Shown here one piece after another: positions 34,723 through 46,999 of a stretch of 64,000 bases of DNA. A program made the position numbers and the translations under genes. The notes under the pieces were generated by a model. That model was not told where the DNA came from. It was given only the letters and a program-made list of their open reading frames with translations, and did not search any database. The stretch is taken from positions 7,200,435-7,264,434 of the forward strand of contig NC_064538.1 in the NCBI RefSeq assembly GCF_023856365.1, given 5' to 3'. Every line of letters begins with the position of its first letter. The stretch's first letter is position 1. Source of the DNA: Brienomyrus brachyistius. Taxonomy: Eukaryota; Chordata; Actinopteri; Osteoglossiformes; Mormyridae.

Positions 34723-36514
34723 CTACTACGGGGAAACTGTGGGAGTACGGAAGGTGATGCTTTTCTGTGTGCTACACGTCAACATGAACAAAATGAGTCA
34801 GAAGAGGACGCCTCGGCCCTGCCGACTCACCTCAGCAGCAGCAGAGAACGTTACAAACGGAGCTTCATTAAGCTTCACATCCTAGAGGAAGAATGAGACG
34901 TAATTGGGTTTAATAGGTCTCGGTTGCAGCAAGTCACGGCATTATGGAGTGCTTGGGGAATCAGAGGGGAAGAAATGATAAAACCGAGCACTGCATGCAC
35001 ACAGGGCTCCAGTATTTATATATATAGCTACAGCGACAGTCAGTCTGTTGTCTGTGGCCACTGAGGTCATGTGACTGAACAGGAGAGAAAATGGCAAAGA
35101 AAGCAAGCGGGCTTGCAGTTACACCGCTGGAGCTTCTCCAGGGCAGAGAACAAGGCACCCGGGAGAAAGGAGAGGACAGGAAAGGTACCTAATCAGCCCG
35201 TTCTCATGACTAATGATGCGTGCACGTTGGAGATCCATTAAGCAGCTGTTCTCAAGTGCGAATCTGCACTGTCAGGCCATGCCGGGGTGGGGTGGGGGGT
35301 GGGGGAGTGGTGTCCCACAGCCCGGTGAGCCGTGCTGCCCGTGTATCCCTCTCCATCGCGACTCGTTTTTTTCACGTGTGACGGTCTTCTTTTTCCTCCC
35401 TCGCTAATGATCTAAAGTCGTGTAGTCTCCCTTCATCCATCACAGCAGGCCTGGATCCCATGAGTCATCGCTTCCGGAAGAGAACCCCCAAGAAAGCGAG
35501 GGTGCCCGATCTAAAGTGGCCTCCCCTTGCTGAATGTGCACCATTCCGACACGGACGGGCTGCGTTTGCACGGACGCTGCGCATATTTACCGTGACGACA
35601 GCATCCTGTCTAGGGTTCCTCAGAGCTGAAGCGCCTTCATGGAGTAACATACAGAAGTGGCTCTGATCGGCAGTCGGACGTTTCTTACACACAGACTCTC
35701 GTCAAATCTTACAAACGAGCACTTCAACGAGCCAGAAGCGAGTGGGACTAGCAGCCTTTCATTCACGCAGACAGAGGAAGCAGCTGTAGCGTTCATACTT
35801 CCTGTGCGCACCTTCACGTTTGGGTGCTGCAGAGCCCGGAACAGCGAGAACATTCTCCTGCGGGGGGCCCCCAAACGGTCAGCCGGGGGGAATGGCATCC
35901 TACCCAGTCCCCAGGTCCTTGCATCATCACGCTCCTGCCCCGCAAGGCACTAGGACGCCAAAAGTGCCGCTCACCACCCACCCCAGTCAAGTAGTTAAAA
36001 CCACAAACCAGGTATTTTAAAACTTCTCAAAAATAAACAATACTGTTTAATTGTTAAAGTCATTTACTTTAAAGTTAGTAGCATAGTGACCAGGAAAGCG
36101 ATTGCTGAACGGCTTTAGATGTTAAAGGGACTTTCCCAGCGAAGGAGCCGCGGACTGGGGCTGTGACTGGGGCGACTGACAGCCCTGTTCACCACATTCC
36201 TACTCCATAAACACAGGAAATACAACCACAAAGCTTTAGCTGCTACCATAAAGGCTTGCTCTTACAGTAAATAAATAGCTATTATTAGTTATATAAAAAA
36301 ACAAACCATGGAGATGTTGATGTAGAGGACAAAGGGGAAAGCAAAGCAGTAAGGCTCCCTAGGGGTGCAAAATTATCCCAAAGTCACCTCCAGCACCTAG
36401 TTCCCCTACCCCCCCAAGGCTATGGAGTCCCGAGGGGCTGTCACAGCTCCAGACACAGGAAGGAAAGATGAATGCTTTGTTTCCATCTCTCTGACAGGTG
36501 GAGCAGGGAGAATA

Positions 36515-36620
36515 ATTTGATTTCTGCCCGTCTCTGCTGCAGCCGTCTCGCTCGCCGAGATCTGAGCGGCTCCTTTGCCGCCCGAGTCGCAGGCGGCTGT
36601 TCCTGCTCCTTAACCATAAT
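36515..36620. promoter_or_regulatory. CpG-dense block in ncoa3 5' intron
   Basis: Contains clustered CpGs (ccgtctcgctcgccgaga, gccgcccgagtcgcaggcgg) in an otherwise CpG-poor intron. It may be an alternative promoter or enhancer; there is no direct evidence of transcription. Confidence 0.3.
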
Positions 36621-37025
36621 GGCACCCGCTCATACATGTGTTTTACATACAGTTCCCGCCATACATGTCCCTCATGCAGGTAACTGCGCGCTGCCACTGC
36701 ATTTCCCTTCTCTGCCCTACGAAATCGTCTGGGGGTGAAGTGGGACCTAAGGCTAGTTGTACCATGCAAGCATTACAAGCACTCAATCGAAAGCAACTAC
36801 AAATGCAGTGTCATAAAAAGTTACTTGGGAGGCTAATTTTTCATTTTTAGCACGCTGAACCGACTAAAACCGTCTGCTGTGGCCTGCTGACAGTGACAAG
36901 TGACCCCAAACCATCGGAAAGCATCAAATGTAGAGGGACAGAGGCAGATCCCAATGTCTGAAAATGGGGTAAGTTAAGGACTGTCAACAGCAGGCATCAA
37001 CGTTTCATGCATAATATCAGATGGC

Positions 37026-37337
37026 TACAGACTGTCCCCAACTTACAACCTATGTGACTTACAAATTGTACATAGAAGCTGAATTCATGTAAAAATACAT
37101 TTTGGACGGCCGTATGCTTAGCAGCGTACGCTATGAAGCTTGCGCTACATGTTGTACCTGTACAATAATCACTGTGGAAAAGTATTGTACTGTATGCCAG
37201 TGCGACCATCCTAGTCTCACACTCACAGTCTCATTCTCACACTTAAAAGTCAGAGCGAATTATTCCGACATACCTCCATTTCAACTTACAACCTGTCCAT
37301 CGGAATGGAACCCAAGCATTAGTCTTGGACAGCCTGC
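37026..37337. mobile_element. Probable older MITE related to Tigger-like elements
   Basis: Begins cagactgtccccaacttaca and ends near ttggacagcctg, an imperfect inverted complement. Length and layout are like the two 300-bp MITEs at 18128 and 51529. Confidence 0.4.
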
Positions 37338-37779
37338 ACATCTTTAACTACATATGTGTGTGTGCATATGCAGGTCGGAGCGGGGGGCGGTATGGTTTGG
37401 ACGTGACATGTTGCATTCCCCGTGAAAAAATCCACACAGTGTGAGGAGAGGCTCAAAGATTGCGTTTCTCAAGACGCCACACAACACTTGTCTGGAAACA
37501 CTCAGGTCGGGCCTCTTACTGTACTGAATGGCAAATGCAAGCCAAGACCCAATGTTTATAAATAAGCATCAAAGTGACACTCAAAAGAAACTCCATGCTG
37601 CGGGAACGACAACAATGTATTCCCCAGACGGTCGATCCCCCCCCCCCTCCCCATCAAATCGCTACTCCACCCGCACCTCCAAACCTCTACACTCTCCTCA
37701 CCTCTCCAAAAAATCTTTCTGAAAAGCCCACCATATCTACATCTGTAGCTGTCCTTTGATGTACCACCACTAAGTGACA

Positions 37780-38112
37780 CTGCTTTAGTTTTGGTGTGAT
37801 TTACCTCAAAATTGAATAGGTTCCAGATCATCACCTATACAGCTTGATAAAGTTCCATTAAATACTTTTAGAGTTACTGCGTAAGCACCTTCTGCGGCCC
37901 TTCCTTTGCTGCCATCTAGTGCAGCTGCTTCAATTTTGGTTTGATTTGTCTCTAAATTAAACCAGGTGTAGATTTGCTGTGATGTTTCAGTTTCGGTGTG
38001 ATTTGTCTCAAAATTTTGTCATTTCCAGATCGTCACTCATAAAATAATTTTTGAAAAAGTATGAAAAAGATCCATCAAATACATTCTGAGTTATCATGCT
38101 AATGAGATAAGT
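37780..38112. repeat. Ancient repeat family, cluster 2
   Basis: Three diverged units in direct order (starting about 37786, 37928 and 37985), each with a cttcag/ttttggtgtgattt start. The last ends gagttatcatgctaatgaga. Same family as 30218-30650. Confidence 0.6.
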
Positions 38113-38689
38113 CTCTCAAAAGCTATATGTATTCCCCAACTATGGAATACAATGACAGCAAATTGAACAGGTACTTTCCCATTGCTAGCAACGAGGATAT
38201 CCTTTGGTACTTCTTGAATGGTTTGTGTTGTGCATGCCATTGACATATGCATGGTTTATCGGTACATCTGACCCTTAGCTGCCGTGTATGGCTGTAAGTA
38301 TCTGACCTGCACCACCCACCTTTGACTGAGGAGGAATAACGACGCTTCGGCTCGCTCCCAGCTGGAATCCTGTCAGTCCAGGCTACGTTCTGGTTTAACT
38401 GTGGAAACAGCAGACGGCCCTGAGTGTTTAGCACCTTGCAAATCAGCAGAGATGGCAGTACACACTGGAGCAGCTTTTCTGTGTACAGAATTATGTGAAT
38501 GGAAGAAAAAAGTTTTTTTTTTTTTTTTTTTACACGTTTTTATAAATGAAAAAATGACATCAATTTGCAAGCACAAGCTAGATATATTTAACACACTATC
38601 TATATACTACAGCAGTAAAAATAAAAAATCGAGGTACTGCTTACAGTCATTACAGAAGAAGCCTGTGAAAACCTGAGCCTCACATTTAG

Positions 38690-38790
38690 TATCACGTGTG
38701 TTTATTTTGTGGGCTTTGAATCCCCAGCCTCGGGGTCTTGAACCCAGTGTCCTTTTCAACACATTAGCCCAGTGCCCTCGGCGGCATGAC
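38690..38790 (-). mobile_element. Possible tRNA-like SINE head
   Basis: The minus strand reads ctgggctaatgtg and, about 20 nt later, gggttcaagacc. These resemble an A box and a B box. Weak. Confidence 0.3.
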
Positions 38791-41210
38791 ATTAGGCTGC
38801 CTCAGGATCCAGGCGGCTCAGTCATTCAGTAAGTGCGTGGCATTATCCAGACACCCCGAAACAGAAAGAGAAAGTCTACAAGCTTCATTGCATATCTGCT
38901 TAAAGTGATCGCCAAGGCATGCCAACAAAACGGGGGAAAGCAAACTGCTTCATGCTTGCATAGCTGAAGAGTCACATGCATTGTGATAAACACCCCAAGC
39001 AGCCATGTTGCCCTCCCATGCAAAGAAGAGAGAAGTGTGAATGTTTCTTTGTAATCACTGACTGGTGATTATTCAATTTGACCCCCCACCCCCACTGATC
39101 TCCACAATGACGCTCTCCTCTCCAATATTCAATGGAAATTTTAAGCACATGCGGAGGCCAAGGGCCCCAGCTTCCCCATTAGCCTTCTTGTGGGTGTAAA
39201 CTGGAGCCTGGAGTTGGATCTGTGGTTCGCCAGCGACGGACACTCAGTGCACAGCCTGGGGCGGAAGTCCGGAGGCAGGCCTGGGCACCGCTTCAGCCAA
39301 CCTCACAATTAATTGACGGCTGCTTACTTTTCTGCCCAAACAACAGCACAGTATACATAGCAGTTCTGCTTACGAATGATGGGGAAGGCCACTCCTAGAG
39401 GGCACAACCTAATGGAGCACCTCCGCGTACAGACCATGATAGCAGAACTTCTTCCGTGTCTTCGCTGGTAAATCAGGCTCTACAGTGGAGAGGACAATGG
39501 AGCGTCTCGGTGCGTAAACCTGCCTGTATTTCCCGAAGATAGCCGAAAGAGAACTAGTTCTTTACCCCCTCCGGCACTGACAGTGATTGCTGCCTTTTAC
39601 TGCCAAATCGGCCATCTGGTGCATTCTCATTGGCTGCTTATCTATTGGGAAAATTGAGAAAAAGTAGAAGCAGGGTAACTATCTGGTGCCCATTGGTATT
39701 TATTTTTATATGCCTGTAACTTTTATTGGTGGGTGGGTGCTGTGGTCCCACCTTCCCACATGATGGCATCTTCAGGGCAGGTTACGTCACATTAAACTAC
39801 ACAGCGGCACCTTTAAGAAAGTCATGAAGGTATGTCCATATTTAAACACTTTGGCTGTATGTTTCCTGCACTGATTTAAGTACTGGGCTCAGATCTGCCC
39901 CAGACAGTCTCATTTACAAATCTGTCACTCCACTTCTCTTCCCTTTCATCATCTCCACATGGTATCAATTTACCTGAAATTTGCCCACAAGAATTTCATT
40001 TCCAGTGACAAAATCAGTTCATGTCTTAATGCTTTTAGCCCGAGTGTAAGCTGCTGGGTGACACTGAGGCAGGTGCATATGAACTATTTAAGTAGTCAGG
40101 CATCCATAACGCCTTTAACAGTCCAGTGTAACGCCTACAAACGGCTGCCATAGCAAAAAAATCATAAGCTCATTGTTCAACTGTAAGTAATCAGAAACAT
40201 GCAATTCTTTTTTTTTAATTCTGGGATTTGTAAAATGCCTGCTTAGCATATTACAGCAGAAACTGTTTCACTGCATCGTTTTGTGGCCACAGCTGCTAAA
40301 ATCCAAGGAGGAGGAGCAATTTCAAGAGCTGAATGGCTTCTTTAAGTAGCAAAGTCCTGACAAGAATGATCATGTCACAGAACTTTTTTCCCCAAAACGT
40401 AGTAGAAAGTTCGGTTTCAATTATGTGGTCAAACTCCACTGTCAGAGCGCACTGCTGGTTAAAGAACTGCTAGAAAATAGCCATTCAGTGAGCCGGACTG
40501 GACCAGACCCCATCTATTCTGCTAAGTGGAGGGGATCGTCTCTGGCTGCGAACATTTTTCTTCTGCCTGATTATTATAAGCAGGCTTTCATGAAGCAGCC
40601 ATTCCCCGTTTGTCAATGGGCCCGGCGAGTCTGTGCATGCGCTCCACTACGTTTCCATCTGACCAGCTCCTGCACTTTGTGATTCATACCAGATGCAGTC
40701 TGTCACGAGCGCTCTAGTTGGGTTGATGAATGGGCCTCCTCAAATCAACAAAGGCCTTTCTTTAACTGATGGGTGTTTCATTAATTGATGGGGGGAGATT
40801 AACTGCTCAGGCTGATAGAATGCATCACACGGGAATAACAAGGGGAAACTGGCTGTGTTTTTACCAAAAAATGCCACTGTCTTTTATTGTAAAACAGAGA
40901 TGGCTTCCAGGCAGACTATTAACCATTCACTGCACTCCTAAACTATAATCTTATAGGAAAGAAAACTAGAACTAATGAGGTTATAGAGAGCTGCAGAAAT
41001 AGTCACAGAGTCAGACAGTTTTGGAGGCGATTCAAAGCACAGTCAGACTCAATTTCTTTTCCGTCCTCTTCTCAGACACTCAACATTTGTCACTCTAGGA
41101 AAAGACAGTAAAAGGCAGGCAAACCAGAGCCACAGAATGCCCACTGAAGGAACCTGTCACTAAAATAAGAAAAAAGGTGAAGCCAAAATGGAGAGATCAG
41201 GCTAGCAGCA

Positions 41211-41229
41211 CGCGCGCGCACACACACAC

Positions 41230-41266
<37 letters not shown>
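41211..41266. repeat. (CG)n(CA)n microsatellite
   Basis: A short CG tract passing into a long CA repeat with one interruption. Confidence 0.9.
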
Positions 41267-41267
<1 letters not shown>

Positions 41268-42879
41268 ACCAGTACCTGGCACAGATCCAGGCTTGCTTTG
41301 CTTAATTTTTACATTCCACACATAAAGCTACATTGTTTGAACTTTCAGTGACTTTTCTTAGCTTCTAACTGCTGTTAGAGAAAATGCAAAAAACCAGCCA
41401 AGCCACAATTTGGCACCTGGCCTCCAATTTTACAAATCAGACCACTGTGACTAATAAAAAAATAAAAAAACTGATCTACAGCTGGGGGTGTGTCCACTGA
41501 AGCACATGTTTGTGAGGGGGGGGCGGGGGTGGCAGAATGGATGACAACTCGAAAAGGCCACACCAGCCGTCTTATTTTGGGGCTCACCATGGTTTATGGC
41601 CCAACCCCAGAGCTTCTACCTAGAGTAACAGCACACTTAATATAATCTCCAGCTTGTGGGGAACATGTACAATTAGACAGCACAGAAAAACAGACCAAAA
41701 CAGCAGGTTTCTCCGCACGTCTGCTCGGGCGTGTCGGGTCAGCGTGACGCCAACGACCTGCCATTTGCATCTTTTTCAAAGAAAACAAAAAAAAAAAAAA
41801 AACAACAACTGAAAACTCACGCCATGTGAATGACTCTTTTCATACTATTGAGGAAAGTCTTCTCTTGTTGGAAAACATTTGAACAGAAACCTCCTCTGTA
41901 CACGAGGTGCACTAAGGTCACTTTAGAAGCCTGGGGATCCACATGGGCAAAAAGTGCTGGAATTACACCGCGAAAGAAATGCTGAACACCAGGGCTGCAC
42001 ATAATCCTCTCTGGCAGACAGAGCCTCCACTAGCCTCGCACTTACACGTGTCGTAAAGACGTTAAATGCTATATTTAAAAAACACCTACTAAAGCACCTT
42101 TGTGCATCACTCCCTGTGTCTACATTTCAAAAGTAAAAAAAAAAAAAAGTAGAGAGTGCGCGAGCAAGCAAATAGGGTCTGAAATGGAGGACGGGGCAGA
42201 CACTGCCGTATCTGTGCCTGCTCCACGTGCCTGTGGGCCCAGCTCACTATAATACAGTTGCTGCACTCCGGACAAGAATAGCAAGGACATGGAAGCCTGA
42301 AATAAGGCTGGTAATCTGAGCTGCATGGGATGAGGGCGAGTGAAGCAGCACGCTGACACAACGACTGGCTCCACGGCACTAGAGGCCCCTGTGAACCCAG
42401 CAGCGCTTCCTCTCAGGCTCTGCACTGACATATATAGACAAATATCTTAAAGCAAACACACACACTTAGTGGCGGCAAACACACTACTCAGCAACCCTTC
42501 GCAGAGTCCGAAAACATACATCAAAAGGTTTGCTGTATCACTGGTGAAAGAGTGCGCCAAGCACAAACGACAACAGATAAATAATAAAACAAGAGCTGAT
42601 GTGTCCCGCCCCCAGGGCCGCAGACTGTCGCTACAAACCCACAAAGATGGCTGGCCTCCCCAGGACATAATCGAGAATATCCACCAGGCCCAATCTTCCA
42701 TTCATCTGCAAGTGTGAAAATGCAGAGCGACGGATATCATAATCCTATGACAGCCGACAGGGAGACCCTCCCCAGCCATGTGCAGTTACATACGACACAT
42801 ATTACGTATTGCGTAACGGGGGCCAAGTTAAAATGAAGGCCGAGGGACAGTGAAGTGCAGGAATATTAAAGCAGCGCTT

Positions 42880-43065
42880 CAGCAGGCCGGCTCAGCGAGG
42901 TGAGGCTCAGGGCCCCACAGCAGGACTATCAGCTTTTCCTGAAGCGCGGAGCACCTGGCGGCCGGGCGCCGATCCGCTACCAGACCGTTACGGACGCCGC
43001 CGGGGCCGGGCCGCTCACGTCAGAGTGGCCTGTCGCTCCCCTAGCCACACAGCGCCTGCTAGGAA
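42880..43065. promoter_or_regulatory. CpG-dense block in ncoa3 5' intron
   Basis: The highest CpG density of the intron, with runs such as ggcggccgggcgccgatccg and gccgccggggccgggccgc. This is promoter/CpG-island-like in composition. It could be an alternative ncoa3 promoter, an enhancer or an unannotated non-coding transcript start. Confidence 0.35.
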
Positions 43066-44339
43066 TGATTAACGCCACCCCAGCCGGTTTCATGTCCCAA
43101 GACGGGCCACTTCAGGCAAGTGCCAAAAACAAGCTATTTCACAATGACTACAGTACTTGTTTAAGTGGACTTTAAACACAAAAGGCACTATTGTGAGGCA
43201 GCGACGGACTGGGGTGGTTTTCACACGTTGGTGATAGGGGGAGCTCTCCACAAAGTGACAAAAGAAAAGAATGACAAATAGCCCCTACGCGATTATCGGT
43301 GTCTCCTCCCCCTCCCCCCTGTCACTGTCCCGTGTGACGCCACAGTCAGCCAAAGTCCTTGCTGCAGGCACTACACTACAGCCAAGTGGGTAGAACTCAG
43401 CTGAAGAGCCATCTTTGGAGTCGGGCAGCATTGGTGGATGGTCACAACGCAAATGATAAATACCGAGACCCCCTAGAGGGGCTCTAATGTGTCCCCCAGA
43501 GACAGATCCCCCCCTAAAAGGGGATAGCAAACACAGAGGCTGGGCCACCGGTCAGCGGATGGTTACCGTGGAGCACCAGAAAGTCCCACTCCCATCTCCC
43601 ACAGTGACTTTATCATCCCCCCCCCCATCTACTCCTCTGCTTCTCTTCTCCAAAAGGGAGGCGGTCACAGGTACACCAGATCAGCAGTGCTCCATCTCGA
43701 CACACATCTCCCTTTTCCCAACCTCTTTCAAAGTGCCCAGCTTATGGCCGGTCTCAGGTGACGAGCCGGTCCCCGCTCACTGGATATCCGGGCTTCTGAA
43801 AGCGTGCCCTTTGCGATTAAAACAGCACGAATGCTGATACACAATCCCCAGGAGTTTCAGTGGGTTGGAGAGGAGGGCAGCTTCAGTATGCAGTATCTAC
43901 TCAGGGAAAGTTCAAGAGCCACAATCAGCACTTGCCTAAGGCTGCACTAGACAGTCTGACTGATACAGGCGGTGTGTGGAGCTCTCCTTCAAACACAAAT
44001 ACACACACACAAGCATACAATGCAGAAAAGACCAGATTATAATTTGCTCAACAAAGAGCTGTAATTAAGGGCGTTAGTTAACAATTCTCAAAATCAGAAA
44101 CAGGAAAATTATACCCCTCCTCTGAAAATTATAGTTTCAAAACATTTGGTGCAACTATTTATAATCTAATTACAGGATGTGAATAAAACAGGCAAGGTAG
44201 CAATTTTATACCTCTGTGGAGGCAAGGGGTAGAGGCAGCGGCAACTCGGGAAGCATCTCAGACCTAATTACATTAACGGGGTCAATAAAAGTGCCCCCTC
44301 CCCCAGCCACAATACAGTTGGTCTTTTGCTATTGCAAGT

Positions 44340-44595
44340 TCTACACACACATACATTCAAATCTTTGTGGGGACTCTCCATTCATTTGGGAAACTATGAC
44401 AACTTTAACCCCTACCCATAACCCCCACTCAGCCTTAACCTTAACCATAAGTAACCAACCAAAATACCAAACTTTTGGCATTTCTAGTTTTTTGATTGCA
44501 GTTAGATTTTTAGAAAACTGAGTTTCCCCTTCTGCGGACCACAAAGGTGGTCCCCACAATGTCAAAATACCGTTTTGTCACATAGTGGGGGGGAT
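44340..44595. repeat. Fish 'tttgtgggga' repeat, copy 2
   Basis: A longer copy with tgtggggac near its left end and the inverse gtccccaca near its right end, so it has fold-back character. The inner part is rich in accctaacc-like tracts. Confidence 0.55.
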
Positions 44596-45669
44596 TCAGC
44601 CCCTATATATGCTCCTGAGAAGGCTTTGCTCTGACACACACATAGATATACAAACTGCACCCAGATCAGAGCAAAGCCGACTCAGGAGCAGACACGCCAA
44701 AACACATCAAAGGTCTTTAAAGCCAAAATTTTGTGGAAAACACAGTCCAAGAACTCTGAGAATCTAAATTACAGCCAGTGTTCGCTCAAAATCCACAACC
44801 AAAAAAGCTGAAAAATGACCATCATTGGGACACTAAACTGACACCAAGATCATCTCATGGCAAAAGAGCTTCAAACTGCTCAGAAGGCTGATGCCCCAGA
44901 GCCACTCTTCAGATGGCAAAATGAAAATGGAAAGAACATTTTCTAAAATGAAAATTCTAAAATCTGGAGGCAGTGAACCCCGGGGTCAGTCCGAAATGGC
45001 AGTGACGGTGGTGGCTCCCGCCAGTGCGGCGGAGCCCCGCGGCCCGCTGACTGAGTTGCAGCTCGGACGCTGAACACGGGGACCGTCCCTCTTTCGGGCT
45101 CTTTACCTTCACCCTGACTCCGCACAGACGTGCAGCATGAAAGATGAGCAGCGCAGAGGCCCCAGCACATCCAGCTGTCTGAGACGGATCATTAGGGACA
45201 GAAATAGGGGAGGGAGGCACTCGCTGTCAGGAATCCAGCAGCGCAGATGCATCCACACACAGAGAGAGCCCAGTGCACCCAGGAAGGGGGGGGCATGTAG
45301 CACTCTATCACCACATATAAAAAAACGCAAAAAAAAAAAAAAAATAATAATAATAAAAAGCAAAAAATAAAATAAAACAGCATACCGCAAATTCAACTGC
45401 CCGATTCCAAAGAAAACCTCAAATACTGTAGGGGGGGGGAACCAAATGACAATTAGTCCTGATCTGTCATCCATCATTCAGCAAACAAAGGCTGCAGAAA
45501 CCAGGCGAGAGGCGCAGAAGACCTAATTACGCTACCTTTACTCTCAGTACGTACGTGCGCGTCCCATGGAAACGAGAGAGTCAGCGACCGCACAGAAACA
45601 GCGTCGCTTTAAATATTTAAAACGCAAGTGAGCGAGGGAGGGAGTGATGTCTTTAGAAATCATTATTTT

Positions 45670-46380
45670 GTTGGTATCAATCTCCTTCTCCATTAGCGGT
45701 GGACTGAGGGGCCTTATCTAATGATCTGTCTCTTAAGGGTGAAGTAATTGGATTCAAGTGTGGGGAAAACTGTTTAGGGGCCGGCGATGCACAGCCCAGG
45801 CACAATGTAACCATATGGTGCCCATTGTGAGCGGCAAGCGGGCTGACAGCCGAGGGGGTGGGGGCTGATCCCATTCACACACGGCACCCCTGACGGCAAC
45901 CTGCCCCCCCACCCAACTCCATTTATTTATTTATTTTAAACAGACCCCAGGGGCTGGACCCCGCAGTGATACCGCACTTCAGGAGCTGACCGAGCACCGA
46001 GAGGTTAACGCGAGGGCAACGCTGTCCCTCCAACGAACCTATATGGTCAGACTTACGCATGCGCAAACATTTCAGGAAGCCAAATATGATTACAACTTCC
46101 CTTATCTCCCTAAATGCCAGAAGGATTATTTACGTACCATTAATAAGAAAGGCAATTAAATCAATAAAGCCTGTCATTGTGTTATGCCGCTATTAAACCC
46201 ACCAGAGGCGGCGATACGCCATGTGAATTAAGCCGTCGCGCGGCAAGGCATTATGTAAACCAGTCCCTTCATTTGTGTCTGACCGAACCTTTCATCTGCC
46301 GGCAATAACGAGGAATGACATGCTTTAAAACAATTAGGATTTGCTTCGGCGTGATGCAGATGCAAATAGTATGAGAGTCG
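45670..46380. promoter_or_regulatory. Candidate enhancer / conserved non-coding block
   Basis: Repeat-free, with several taat/atta cores (accattaataagaaaggc, ggcaattaaatca), an octamer atgcaaat near 46361-46368 and CpG-bearing segments. It resembles developmental regulatory elements in ncoa3 intron 1. Inference from texture only. Confidence 0.3.
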
Positions 46381-46620
46381 TGCGCGTGTCAGGTCCGTCC
46401 CAGAGCGGCTGCAGGTTCGAGGGGGCTGCCTTTGGCTTGGCCCCGGGGCCTTGTCCCAAGCTCCCAGCCCACGGCCCTGACGGAAGCACGTGGCCATGTC
46501 GAAAATGGACTTTGCGCCATTCTTCAAACACTGCAGTGTCCTGGACGTTTCCTTTCCTTTGAGGGAGGAGTGGCCTGGGCAATTATGCTGCAGCGCCTAA
46601 AAGGCCAGAGTCCTCCAGCC

Positions 46621-46662
46621 CGCCTCTCTCTCTCCCTCTCTCCCTCTCTCCCTCTCTCCCCT
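46621..46662. repeat. Pyrimidine (CCCTCT)n repeat
   Basis: Tandem ctctccct units, interrupted. Confidence 0.8.
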
Positions 46663-46999
46663 TTTCAGCTGCTGCCTCTCTTCGCTGTTGGCTCTCTCCC
46701 ACCTCCCCCAGCCCCTCCTGTCCCCTCCCTCAGCCAGTCTACATGCAGCTCCACACGACTGCACGGAGGAAACATAGGAAGAGAAAGAATTCCGTTTCAT
46801 GCCAGCACTGGGCGTTTCTACGCGGCTCCTGCAGGGTCAAAAGTTTACCATGGTTTTAATTTCACCTCTCCTCAGCCAATCACAGTGCAGCTCTGCTGCT
46901 GGTGAACTTTAACCCGAGAAAAGAATTTAACTCCACACAAATACAGGCATACTATGCTTTTACTTTTTAACTCCCATATATTTTTATTTGTAAGTGAAA

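Noticed and set aside
46432..46905. Long plus-strand frame of 157 codons
   Set aside because: Low-complexity Leu/Pro/Ser content from a pyrimidine repeat, no recognised domain, and overlapping open frames on the opposite strand.
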